In this document: in pieces, positions 29,108 to 36,586 of the stretch
How the letters are laid out: each line of letters starts with the position of its first letter
Numbering within the stretch: position 1 is the stretch's first letter
NCBI GenBank assembly: GCA_934729465.1
Contig: CAKVEP010000006.1
Location: 1-64,000 of the forward strand
Origin: an uncultured Eubacteriales bacterium
GTDB taxonomy: Bacteria > Bacillota > Clostridia > Oscillospirales > Acutalibacteraceae
Length of the DNA: 64,000 nucleotides
Direction of reading: 5' to 3'
Notes under the pieces: model-generated
The model's database searches: none
Told to the model about the DNA's origin: nothing
Seen by the model: the letters and a program-made list of their open reading frames with translations, nothing else
Position numbers and translations under genes: made by a program

Positions 29108-29145
29108 AATTAATACCATCCTAAATAATAATATTATCTGAAATA

Positions 29146-30369
29146 TTAGAACTTAATTTTTTCATACATTCTTCCTGAATAAGATTTTACAAGACTAAAA
29201 ATTTCTAACTCTGTCATAATCTGAAGAAGATTTTTAATAGGCATATCTAAAATCACACTAAGCTCGTCTATGTGATACTTTTTGTCGCCCAGCGAATTAT
29301 ATACCTTCTCCGCTTCCTCAGACAAACCCTCGGGAAATTTTTTCACATTTTGCTTTTTCAAATCAGGCTTACTTATTTTTATTTCTTCGGCAAACTCTGT
29401 AAATTGCATATTTTTCGCTGCTTTTTCTATTAATTCATCTCTGATTTTTTTCACTTTAAATTTTGACTCAAAGCTTTTGCTATAATCTTGGTTGTATTCC
29501 TTAAATATTTGTTCTGCGTCTGTCACTACCTTTGCCCCATCTCTTATTAAACTCATTACGCCCTTTGATGTTTCAACCTCAACGTCGTGTGGCACCGTCA
29601 CAAACACATCTCTATTTTGGTCAAGAGCAAGATTGGCAGTGATTAACGAACCGCTTTTTTCTCCCGCCTCAACCACTAAAGTACACAACGACATGCCTGC
29701 AACTATTCTATTTCTTATGATAAAATTTGATGAATACACAGGATAATCAGGGGGATATTCAGATACCAATGCTCCATTTTGTGCTATAACATTTCTTAAA
29801 GAAGCGTTGGTTTTAAGATAGTCGTAATTTATCCCGCAAGCTAACACAGCCACCGTTTTCCCTCCGCCTTTGACCGCTCCGTTATGTGCCGCCGTGTCGA
29901 TACCTATGGCTCCTCCGCTAACTATAGTTACGCCTAATTTAGCTAGATTTAATCCCATTTCAAAAGCAGTGTTCATTCCGTAAACAGTTGCATTTCGTGT
30001 CCCAACTATCGACACGCTCGTGTTGTTACCATTCAAAATTTCCGCACTTCCGCTGACATACAAAACACACGGAGGATTTTGTATATTTTTTAATCTATCA
30101 GGATATTCCTCATCTTGATACGTCACAATTTTATACCCTAATTCTTTACATCTGTTATATATTTTTCTCGCATCACTAATCTTAGCATTAAGCATATCAC
30201 GTATCTCTTTAGAAGTAAATATCCCACTTAAACGCCAGTCTCTCTCGCCGACGTCATAAAAATGTTTTGCACTCTCGTAATTTTGAGCAATGTAACTTAC
30301 CTTATTACTGCCATATTTTAATACTTTCTGAAGCCATATCCAATATATTTTGTATTCATCATTTATCAA
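29146..30369 (-). CDS. dprA: DNA processing protein DprA
   Basis: This 407-residue Rossmann-like protein binds incoming single-stranded DNA and loads RecA. It carries SIVGTRNATVYGMNTAFEMG, SGGAIGIDTAAHNGAVKGGG and LITANLALDQNRDVFVTVP, with a C-terminal winged helix (KKYHIDELSVILDMPIKNLL). It is full length. The start is probably TTG at 30369 with GGGGAACG upstream, one base past trmH. No competence genes are visible here, so it may be kept for recombination rather than uptake. Confidence 0.94.
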   Translation of the reverse strand: MINDEYKIYWIWLQKVLKYGSNKVSYIAQNYESAKHFYDVGERDWRLSGIFTSKEIRDMLNAKISDARKIYNRCKELGYKIVTYQDEEYPDRLKNIQNPPCVLYVSGSAEILNGNNTSVSIVGTRNATVYGMNTAFEMGLNLAKLGVTIVSGGAIGIDTAAHNGAVKGGGKTVAVLACGINYDYLKTNASLRNVIAQNGALVSEYPPDYPVYSSNFIIRNRIVAGMSLCTLVVEAGEKSGSLITANLALDQNRDVFVTVPHDVEVETSKGVMSLIRDGAKVVTDAEQIFKEYNQDYSKSFESKFKVKKIRDELIEKAAKNMQFTEFAEEIKISKPDLKKQNVKKFPEGLSEEAEKVYNSLGDKKYHIDELSVILDMPIKNLLQIMTELEIFSLVKSYSGRMYEKIKF

Positions 30370-30370
30370 T

Positions 30371-31183
30371 TTACGTTCCCCTACCAGTTATCTCCCAAAT
30401 GGCTATACTAGCCGCTACAGCCGCATTTAAAGATTCTGACTTACCTTTCATTGGTATAGTAATTTTGCCTGAGCAATTTTCAATAGTACTCGCAAGCAGA
30501 CCGTTTCCTTCGTTGCCTATAAACAAAGCTTTTTTGTTATCCGACGCATTAATATCACATATCAAAGAGGCACTTTTATCTAAAACCATTGCGTATGTGG
30601 AAAAGCCATGTTCGTTTAAAATTTTGAGAGCATCTTCAGACTTTTTCATAATTATTATTGGCAAATGGAATATACTCCCCATGCTCCCTCTAACCACCTT
30701 AGGGTTATACACATCACAAGTTTCTTCGGTTATAACAACAGCGTCTGCTCCCATTGCGTCGCAAGTTCTCAAGATTGTGCCTAAATTCGACGGATTTTGT
30801 ATATTTTCCAAAGCTATTATATTTCTATATTTTTCTATTTTATCTATTTTGTGAAATTTGTCAATACATTTACATACACATATTATTCCTTGTGGAGTAT
30901 TTGTATCAGACATGTATGACATTATTTCTTCGCTAACACAGTAACTTTTTTCACTGCTCATATTTATAAGCTTATCAATTTCATCTTCAAATTTTTCATA
31001 AGCCCTTTGCGTATAAAAAACCTTCTTAACACCAATATTGTTCTCTATCACTTCGTTACACAAACGTATTCCTTCAACAATAAAGCTTTCATACTTATCT
31101 CTATACTTCTTATCTTTTACAATTTTTATTACATCTTTAACATTAGGATTTTCCCGACTTGTAATTCTATCTATCACTATCAC
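30371..31183 (-). CDS. SpoU/TrmH-family RNA 2'-O-methyltransferase
   Basis: This SPOUT-fold methyltransferase is of about 270 residues. It has an N-terminal substrate-binding part (ITSRENPNVKDVIKIVKDKK) and the trefoil-knot motifs LENIQNPSNLGTILRTCDAM, LFIGNEGNGLL and IPMKGKSESLNAAVAASI. The target could be rRNA or tRNA. The start is unclear: GTG codons at 31183 and 31177 both lack a good SD, and translation may begin at either. It is the first gene after the rplT terminator and heads the run to leuS. Confidence 0.9.
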   Translation of the reverse strand: MIVIDRITSRENPNVKDVIKIVKDKKYRDKYESFIVEGIRLCNEVIENNIGVKKVFYTQRAYEKFEDEIDKLINMSSEKSYCVSEEIMSYMSDTNTPQGIICVCKCIDKFHKIDKIEKYRNIIALENIQNPSNLGTILRTCDAMGADAVVITEETCDVYNPKVVRGSMGSIFHLPIIIMKKSEDALKILNEHGFSTYAMVLDKSASLICDINASDNKKALFIGNEGNGLLASTIENCSGKITIPMKGKSESLNAAVAASIAIWEITGRGT

Positions 31184-31206
31184 TCACTTAATTAAATAAA
31201 AATTCA

Positions 31207-31226
31207 CGTCCGGAAAATTCCGGACG
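31207..31226 (-). terminator. Terminator of infC-rpmI-rplT
   Basis: A near-perfect GC-containing hairpin CGTCCGGAA/TTCCGGACG with a 2-base loop sits 18 bases past the rplT stop, followed on the minus strand by TGAATTTTTATTT. It separates the ribosomal operon from the trmH-leuS run, though some readthrough is possible since no clear promoter precedes trmH. Confidence 0.75.
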
Positions 31227-31244
31227 CAATAAATAATAATACAA

Positions 31245-31589
31245 TTACTTTACTTTTTCAACAAGTGCTTTAAAAGCAGCTTCGTCTGATACTGCTATCT
31301 CTGCTAACATCTTACGGTTTAACATAATGTTAGCCTTTTTTAGACCATTCATAAAACTTGAATAGTTTATTCCGTTCATACGGCATGCTGCTGATATTCT
31401 CGTAATCCATAAACGACGGAAATCACGTTTTCTGTGTCTACGACCAATATAAGCATAATTTCCTGATTTCATTACGGCTTGTTTAGCCATTTTAAAATGC
31501 TTGCTTTTTGCTCCCCAATAACCTTTAGCAAGCTTTAATACCTTTTTCCTTCTTTTTCTTGTTGCTAACGCACCCTTTATACGTGCCAT
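31245..31589 (-). CDS. rplT: 50S ribosomal protein L20
   Basis: This 114-residue protein is essential for early 50S assembly. It has the typical [20 protein letters not shown] start, [40 protein letters not shown] and [20 protein letters not shown]. In Firmicutes L20 represses its own operon through the infC leader; a structured leader is present here at 32598-32765. It is the last gene of the three-gene operon. Confidence 0.98.
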   Translation of the reverse strand: MARIKGALATRKRRKKVLKLAKGYWGAKSKHFKMAKQAVMKSGNYAYIGRRHRKRDFRRLWITRISAACRMNGINYSSFMNGLKKANIMLNRKMLAEIAVSDEAAFKALVEKVK

Positions 31590-31647
31590 CTCATTAACCT
31601 CCGATTATTTTTTATATTTGTAATCTCAATTTGTTATTAATTTATCT

Positions 31648-31845
31648 TTATTTATAAGGAATTAAACGTTTGATTTGAGCAACATTTGTTTTATCTGCCG
31701 AAACAGTTTGCCTTAAAGCTCTCTTTCTCTTTCTTGTCTTCTTGTTTAATATATGACTCTTATTTGCGTGTCCTCTAATTATCTTACCACACTTTGAAAT
31801 TTTAAAACGTTTTTTAGCCCCGCTATGTGTTTTAATCTTAGGCAT
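31648..31845 (-). CDS. rpmI: 50S ribosomal protein L35
   Basis: This 65-residue basic protein has the family start [20 protein letters not shown] and later [15 protein letters not shown]. It lies between infC and rplT in the universal infC-rpmI-rplT order. Length and sequence are ordinary. Confidence 0.98.
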   Translation of the reverse strand: MPKIKTHSGAKKRFKISKCGKIIRGHANKSHILNKKTRKRKRALRQTVSADKTNVAQIKRLIPYK

Positions 31846-31862
31846 TTATTATTGCACTCCTT

Positions 31863-32597
31863 CTATTTTACTTTATTATCTTGGTTTTCGGCAACAGCAT
31901 TGTTTTCTTGTTGCTGTTTAGGCTTATCAGATTTTTCCCCTTGAACCGGCTTCTGAGTTTCTGAAAAAACATTATTGTCTTGTTGTTGTTTAAGTTCATT
32001 AGATTTTTCCTCTTGAACCGGCTTTTCAGTTTCCGCAACAACATTATTATCTTGCTGTTTTTTAGGCTTACTAGATTTTTTCTCTTGAACCGGTTTCGCC
32101 GCAAGGAACATTAACATATTATGACCGTCTAACTTAGCTGATTTTTCAACTATGGCAAATTCCGAACAAGCTTCAGAAAATCTATTCATAACATCATAAC
32201 CAATTTCTGAATGTCCCATTTCTCTTCCTTTAAAGCGTATTGAAACCTTTACTTTATTGCCACCATCAATAAACCTTTTAACATGATTAACCTTGGTGTT
32301 AAAATCATGAACGTCAATATTAAGCGACAATCTAATTTCCTTAATATCAACAATACGTTGATTCTTCTTTGCTTCTTTTTCCTTTTTAGATTGTTCGAAA
32401 CAATATTTCCCATAGTTCATAATTTTACAAACAGGAGGAATTGCCTTCGGAGCTATTTTTACAAGGTCTAAGCTTTTATCCATCGCCATCGACAGCGCAT
32501 TGCTTGTTGGCATTATCCCCAATTGAGAGCCGTCAGAATCAATTACACGTATTTCCTTATCTCTGATATCTTCGTTCGTCTGATGTTCCTTTATAAT
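31863..32597 (-). CDS. infC: Translation initiation factor IF-3 with repeat tail, AUU start
   Basis: This protein monitors start-codon choice on the 30S subunit. The core IF-3 (TNEDIRDKEIRVIDSDGSQL, then PVCKIMNYGKYCFEQSKKEK and VKVSIRFKGREMGHSEIG) ends around residue 167. An added tail follows: three 24-residue copies beginning KPVQ and rich in Lys, Gln and Asn, at 32096-31881. The open frame reaches TTG 32612, but GGAGG (32610-32606) is positioned for the ATT at 32597, the non-canonical start by which infC represses itself in other bacteria. It heads the infC-rpmI-rplT operon. Confidence 0.95.
   Translation of the reverse strand: MIKEHQTNEDIRDKEIRVIDSDGSQLGIMPTSNALSMAMDKSLDLVKIAPKAIPPVCKIMNYGKYCFEQSKKEKEAKKNQRIVDIKEIRLSLNIDVHDFNTKVNHVKRFIDGGNKVKVSIRFKGREMGHSEIGYDVMNRFSEACSEFAIVEKSAKLDGHNMLMFLAAKPVQEKKSSKPKKQQDNNVVAETEKPVQEEKSNELKQQQDNNVFSETQKPVQGEKSDKPKQQQENNAVAENQDNKVK
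31881..32096 (-). repeat. Three tandem 72-bp coding repeats in infC
   Basis: Three consecutive 24-codon units encode KPVQEKKSSKPKKQQDNN-type sequence with a variable end (VVAETE, VFSETQ, AVAENQ), followed by a five-residue end. The copies differ by scattered substitutions, so they are not recent exact duplications. A second minus-strand frame also stays open across them, as expected from repetition. Confidence 0.9.
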
Positions 32598-32765
32598 CTT
32601 CAGCACCTCCAAAATATATTAATAAAAATAAAATTGCGTGAGCAAAAATTTGCCCACACAATATCTTAAACCCATACCTCTAAAAAGTACAGAATAAATA
32701 TTGACCCATAAAAAACATTAAATTCACACAGGTGAGAACAAATTTGCCCTTCTTTATTTTTATCT
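32598..32765 (-). promoter_or_regulatory. Structured leader of infC-rpmI-rplT with attenuator
   Basis: About 168 bases separate the predicted transcript start from the AUU codon. The leader contains an intrinsic terminator (hairpin 32657-32638, GTGGGCAAA/TTTGCTCAC, then GCAATTTTATTTTT) upstream of the SD. A near copy of the hairpin sequence (GGGCAAATTTGTTCTCAC) occurs at 32748-32731, able to pair with it instead. This resembles the L20-responsive attenuated leaders of Firmicutes; the L20 link is inference. Confidence 0.6.
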
Positions 32766-32772
32766 TACGACT

Positions 32773-32802
32773 AGTTTATCACAATCAAGACAGCTATGTC
32801 AA
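32773..32802 (-). promoter_or_regulatory. Promoter of infC-rpmI-rplT
   Basis: TTGACA (32802-32797) and TAAACT (32778-32773) are 18 bases apart on the minus strand. Transcription would start near 32765 and give the long leader described above. Confidence 0.65.
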
Positions 32803-32830
32803 GCACTTTTTCCTTTTATTTTTAAAAAAT

Positions 32831-32872
32831 AATGTCGAATATTATAAGGCTAAGCCTAAAATATCCGACATT
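32831..32872 (-). terminator. Terminator after the HtrA-type protease gene
   Basis: A long hairpin (AATGTCGGATATT and GGC pairing with GCC and AATATTCGACATT) begins 15 bases past the stop at 32887 and is followed on the minus strand by ATTTTTTAAAAATAAAAGG. It ends the two-component/protease operon. Confidence 0.75.
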
Positions 32873-32886
32873 TATATTATTGTAAA

Positions 32887-34275
32887 TTATCTTCTGTTTG
32901 TGGTGTATGACGTTTGTTGTTGAGTTTCTCCTTTGTCTTCCAAAAGCTTTACACTTACTTCAAATGTACTTGAATTTAATCTATTCGTACTTTGTCTGAA
33001 TATTGTTAATTTCACGGTATCGTTAGCCTTATATTTTGTTAGCTCACTGTAGAAAACGTCAAAACCAGTAACATTTGTATCGTTTATTTTTGTGATGATA
33101 TCTCCAACTTGAACTCCTTTATTACTTAAATCACTGTCGCTGCCTATTTCAGATACTATTATTCCTATCGGAACATTATACATTTGAGCTTGATAATTAC
33201 TTACTGCTTTTCCTGTTATTCCTAGTCTTACTCTTCCTGAAACATATCCTTTTGCTATTATGTCGTCAACAACGCTTTTAACCGTATTACTTGGTATCGC
33301 AAATCCCATACCTTCATAGTCAGCCAATGCTATTTTTATAGAATTTACTCCTATAACCTGACCGTACATATTAAGTAAAGCTCCCCCTGAATTTCCCGGA
33401 TTTATAGCCGTATCAGTTTGGATATACTTAACTAAACTCTGAGAGGAACCAACAGACCTATTAACCGCAGATATTGTTCCCCTTGTTAGAGAACTTGCAA
33501 AATTTAAGCCTCCAGGATTCCCTATTGCAAGCGCCCATGAACCTACTTTTACAGTATCTGAGTCTGCAAAAGATGCCGGCGTTAAGCCTGTTGCCTCTGC
33601 CTTAATTACAGCTAAATCTGTTCGTGTGTCGTAGCCTATTACTTTCCCTGAAAATTCCTTTTCGTCGCTCGTTACAATTTTTATATTTGCTTGTTTTGAG
33701 TCTCCAACAACATGAGAGTTTGTTACTATATATCCGTCTTGGCTTATTACTATACCCGAACCTTGACTTGTTGGGTCTGATATAATTCCAGCATTGTAAT
33801 CGTAAACAACTACCCCCACAACCGATGGCGCTGCTTTATCGTAAACCTGCTCTGCAGACAAACTTCCGTCTTGAGGCTGCTCTTCTATACTAATTGACGG
33901 TCCATTTACCACGCCACTACTACTATCTTCCTGTTTGCTTGAATTATCGCTTGTACTCCATGGCAGCTCTATATTTGATTTTGAATTGTTGCCTGTTAAC
34001 GCATATATAAAATATCCAACGAGAAGCGCTAAAAGTACTATCATTATTATTACTGATATTACTAAAAAATTTCTTAGTCCTCTGTCTATAGTTTGAGCCC
34101 TGCGAGGCTTTTTACTATGCTCATCATTATCATCTGTGTCTTTAGAATAGTCTGTTCTATCCGCATAAATATAATCCGGTTCTACATTAATAAGAGATTT
34201 TTCTTCATCCTGATTATTGTAGTTATACCTTTCGTTATCATTGTTATTGTTAAAATTATTTAAATCGTTCTCCAT
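32887..34275 (-). CDS. HtrA/DegP-type membrane serine protease
   Basis: This 462-residue surface quality-control protease has an N-terminal Asn-rich cytoplasmic part (1-66) and one transmembrane helix (about 70-93). A trypsin-like domain follows with His188 (TNSHVVG), Asp220 (DTRTDLAVIKAE) and Ser296 (INPGNSGGALLN), then one PDZ domain (about 345-440). The catalytic triad is intact. It follows the histidine kinase by 12 bases, so the two-component system likely controls its own protease output, as with CssRS-htrA type circuits (inference). ATG at 34275. Confidence 0.94.
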   Translation of the reverse strand: MENDLNNFNNNNDNERYNYNNQDEEKSLINVEPDYIYADRTDYSKDTDDNDEHSKKPRRAQTIDRGLRNFLVISVIIMIVLLALLVGYFIYALTGNNSKSNIELPWSTSDNSSKQEDSSSGVVNGPSISIEEQPQDGSLSAEQVYDKAAPSVVGVVVYDYNAGIISDPTSQGSGIVISQDGYIVTNSHVVGDSKQANIKIVTSDEKEFSGKVIGYDTRTDLAVIKAEATGLTPASFADSDTVKVGSWALAIGNPGGLNFASSLTRGTISAVNRSVGSSQSLVKYIQTDTAINPGNSGGALLNMYGQVIGVNSIKIALADYEGMGFAIPSNTVKSVVDDIIAKGYVSGRVRLGITGKAVSNYQAQMYNVPIGIIVSEIGSDSDLSNKGVQVGDIITKINDTNVTGFDVFYSELTKYKANDTVKLTIFRQSTNRLNSSTFEVSVKLLEDKGETQQQTSYTTNRR

Positions 34276-34287
34276 TTTACTTTGCTC

Positions 34288-35745
34288 CTATCTGAAATTT
34301 TTATTTTGTTTTTTAGGAATATACAAATTAAACTGTGTGTATTCCCCAATCTTACTCTTAACATTTATATCTCCGTTATGAAGCTTTACTATCTTTTTAA
34401 CTATATAAAGCCCTAAACCTAAACCTTTTTTATCTATACTCCGAGATTTATCTGTTTTATAAAATTTATCAAAAACATAATGAATATCTTGATTTGAGAT
34501 GCCCGTTCCAGAATTTTTTATTGATATTTCAAGTGTATTATTATTATTTTCTGATATATTTATATTAATATAACCTCCATTGTCTGTAAATTTCACAGCA
34601 TTTTCTAAAAGATTATAAATCACCTGATACATCATATCTTTGTCTAATTCCGCAGTTATACTGCCTGAATTTTCAAAACCTATAATATTTATATTTTTGC
34701 TGTTTATATCATTTTCGAACGTCATCAATACAGACAAAATCATTTGTGTTATATCAACGTTTCTAAAATTTAATTTCATACTGTCGCTGTCTATTCTCGA
34801 CAAGCTAAGCATAACCTTTACCAATCTAGACAACCTTTTAATCTCTGTAGACACTATATTTAAATAATGCTTTTGTTTATCTTCAGGAATAGTCCCGTCT
34901 AAAATCCCGTCAACAAACCCTGAAATAGTCGTCATTGGAGTTTTGAGTTCATGAGAAACGTTCGCTATAAAATCACGTCTGACCTGCTCAGAGCGAGATA
35001 ATGAATCTGTCATGTCATTAAATACTTTCGCTAAATTTCCTATTTCGTCATCGCTTTTAACGTCTACTCGTTTGGAAAAATCTCCTCTTCCAACGCTCTG
35101 CGCAACTTCAGAAATTTGTCTTAACGGCTCTGTAAGGTCGTACGACAGCCATCGCACAATCCAAAAAGATGCCAACAGCGAAATTATTGATGCCAATATA
35201 AAGATGTAAAATATATCTTTATAAAACCTTAAAAAATTTTCGGCGTCCGTACAAATAAACACCGCACCCATCATTTTACCGTTAATTTTACTGTTAATCG
35301 AAGTTCCAACTATATAATTCATGTTTTCAAAAATACCGCCAAGCGTATTTGTGTCTTCATACTGACCGCTTTTAACCGTGTTCATTATTTCTTCCGATAC
35401 TTTTCTATTAATGTATTTATCCTTTTCATCTGAAGAATCCATTATAATTTTTCCGGAATAATCAGTTATAATAATATCCGCATTTAAATTTGAAGCGAAA
35501 GTTGAAATAAATGTTTTTAAAAGATTCTCGTTATACAAATAAAAGCCATTGTTTATTACCGCGCTATTTCCTTCTATAAAGTCGGATATACCATAAGCAT
35601 TATTTGAAAACAAAGAATGTTTTTCATCTTTCCAATATTTTATAACACACGTGACAGTCATCGCCCCCAGAACTAAAAAGCTGGCTAAAATAATTAACAT
35701 ACTGGTCTGAAAATACTTTTTGAAAATTGTTTTGCCATGATACAT
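34288..35745 (-). CDS. Sensor histidine kinase with HAMP domain
   Basis: This 485-residue membrane kinase has TM1 at about 13-35, an extracytoplasmic sensor region of about 140 residues, TM2 near 180-200 and a HAMP linker (YDLTEPLRQISEVAQSVGRG). A HisKA box DFIANVSHELKTPMTTISGF with the phosphorylated His follows, then the ATPase N, G1 and G2 boxes (NLLENAVKFTDNGGY, GLGLGLYIVKKIVKLHNG). It overlaps or abuts the regulator gene. All catalytic boxes are present. The signal is unknown; envelope stress is suggested by the adjacent HtrA. Confidence 0.93.
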   Translation of the reverse strand: MYHGKTIFKKYFQTSMLIILASFLVLGAMTVTCVIKYWKDEKHSLFSNNAYGISDFIEGNSAVINNGFYLYNENLLKTFISTFASNLNADIIITDYSGKIIMDSSDEKDKYINRKVSEEIMNTVKSGQYEDTNTLGGIFENMNYIVGTSINSKINGKMMGAVFICTDAENFLRFYKDIFYIFILASIISLLASFWIVRWLSYDLTEPLRQISEVAQSVGRGDFSKRVDVKSDDEIGNLAKVFNDMTDSLSRSEQVRRDFIANVSHELKTPMTTISGFVDGILDGTIPEDKQKHYLNIVSTEIKRLSRLVKVMLSLSRIDSDSMKLNFRNVDITQMILSVLMTFENDINSKNINIIGFENSGSITAELDKDMMYQVIYNLLENAVKFTDNGGYININISENNNNTLEISIKNSGTGISNQDIHYVFDKFYKTDKSRSIDKKGLGLGLYIVKKIVKLHNGDINVKSKIGEYTQFNLYIPKKQNKNFR

Positions 35746-36426
35746 CTATTCTATCACCTCAAATTTGTATCCCACTCCCCACACAGTTTTAAGCTTCCAT
35801 TTTTCAGACACACCTTCTAATTTTTCCCTTAGTCTTTTTATGTGAACATCAACCGTCCTGCAATCTCCGTAATATTCATACCCCCAAACTTTGTCTAAAA
35901 GCTGGTCTCTCGTAAACACCATATTCGGGTTGCTCGCCAAGAAATACAATAATTCCATCTCTTTTGGCGGCGTTTCAACTTTTTTTCCATTTATTAATAA
36001 TTCATATTTTTCCAAATCGAGATTAAAATTTTCGTATTCCAACTTATTTTTTTCGCTTTTCTCTTTATACGTTCTTCTCAAAACAGCTTTTATTCTCGCA
36101 ACTACTTCTTTAACATTAAAAGGTTTCGTAACGTAGTCATCGGCTCCGAGTTCCAAACCCAGTATTCTGTCAACATGCTCTCCTTTGGCTGTAATCATTA
36201 TTATCGGACATGATGATTTTTCTCTTATTTCTCTACACACTTTCCAACCATCTTTATAGGGTAACATTATATCTAATAAAACTAAGTCTGGAGAATTTTC
36301 AGTAAAAATTTTGGCTGCATTTCTACCGTCACCGCATTCAACTACCTCGAACTCGTCTTTTTCCAAGTAAAGCTTTAAAAGTTCGCGTATATTGCAGTCG
36401 TCATCCACTACCATTATTTTCTTCAT
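35746..36426 (-). CDS. OmpR-family response regulator
   Basis: The product is a 226-residue two-domain regulator. The receiver has KKIMVVDDDCNIREL, a phospho-acceptor Asp near residue 52 (LVLLDIMLPYKDGW) and IIMITAKG. The winged-helix domain has YELLINGKKVETPPKEMELL and CRTVDVHIKRLREKL. The ATG at 36426 matches family starts but lacks a close SD. The good GGAGG upstream instead serves a four-codon reading frame whose TGA overlaps this ATG, suggesting coupling. GTG at 36444 is an alternative start. Confidence 0.93.
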   Translation of the reverse strand: MKKIMVVDDDCNIRELLKLYLEKDEFEVVECGDGRNAAKIFTENSPDLVLLDIMLPYKDGWKVCREIREKSSCPIIMITAKGEHVDRILGLELGADDYVTKPFNVKEVVARIKAVLRRTYKEKSEKNKLEYENFNLDLEKYELLINGKKVETPPKEMELLYFLASNPNMVFTRDQLLDKVWGYEYYGDCRTVDVHIKRLREKLEGVSEKWKLKTVWGVGYKFEVIE

Positions 36427-36467
36427 ATTTCTCGCATTGCACACCTCCTATATTTTTTTACATTTAA

Positions 36468-36473
36468 ATTATA
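36468..36473 (-). promoter_or_regulatory. Candidate -10 element of the two-component/htrA operon
   Basis: A perfect TATAAT lies on the minus strand 42 bases before the response regulator start. No good TTGACA-like -35 is found 16-18 bases upstream, so the promoter may need an activator, possibly the regulator itself. Confidence 0.4.
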
Positions 36474-36544
36474 CACCATACTTTTATTATAAATATGAAT
36501 TTTTTTTGAATTTTAGTAAAAATATATTTGTTAATTAACATAAA

Positions 36545-36571
36545 AAAGAGATGCCCTAAAGCACCTCTTTT
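36545..36571 (-). terminator. Terminator of the dnaB-tilS-hpt-ftsH unit
   Basis: On the minus strand AAAAGAGGTGC pairs with GCATCTCTTTT (one G-U) around a 6-base loop and runs into T residues, 15 bases past the ftsH stop. Confidence 0.7.
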
Positions 36572-36586
36572 AAATTATTTGTCAAA

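Noticed and set aside
31868..32104. A second open minus-strand frame across the infC tail, 78 residues
   Set aside because: It is an out-of-frame by-product of the 72-base coding repeats and lacks its own SD.
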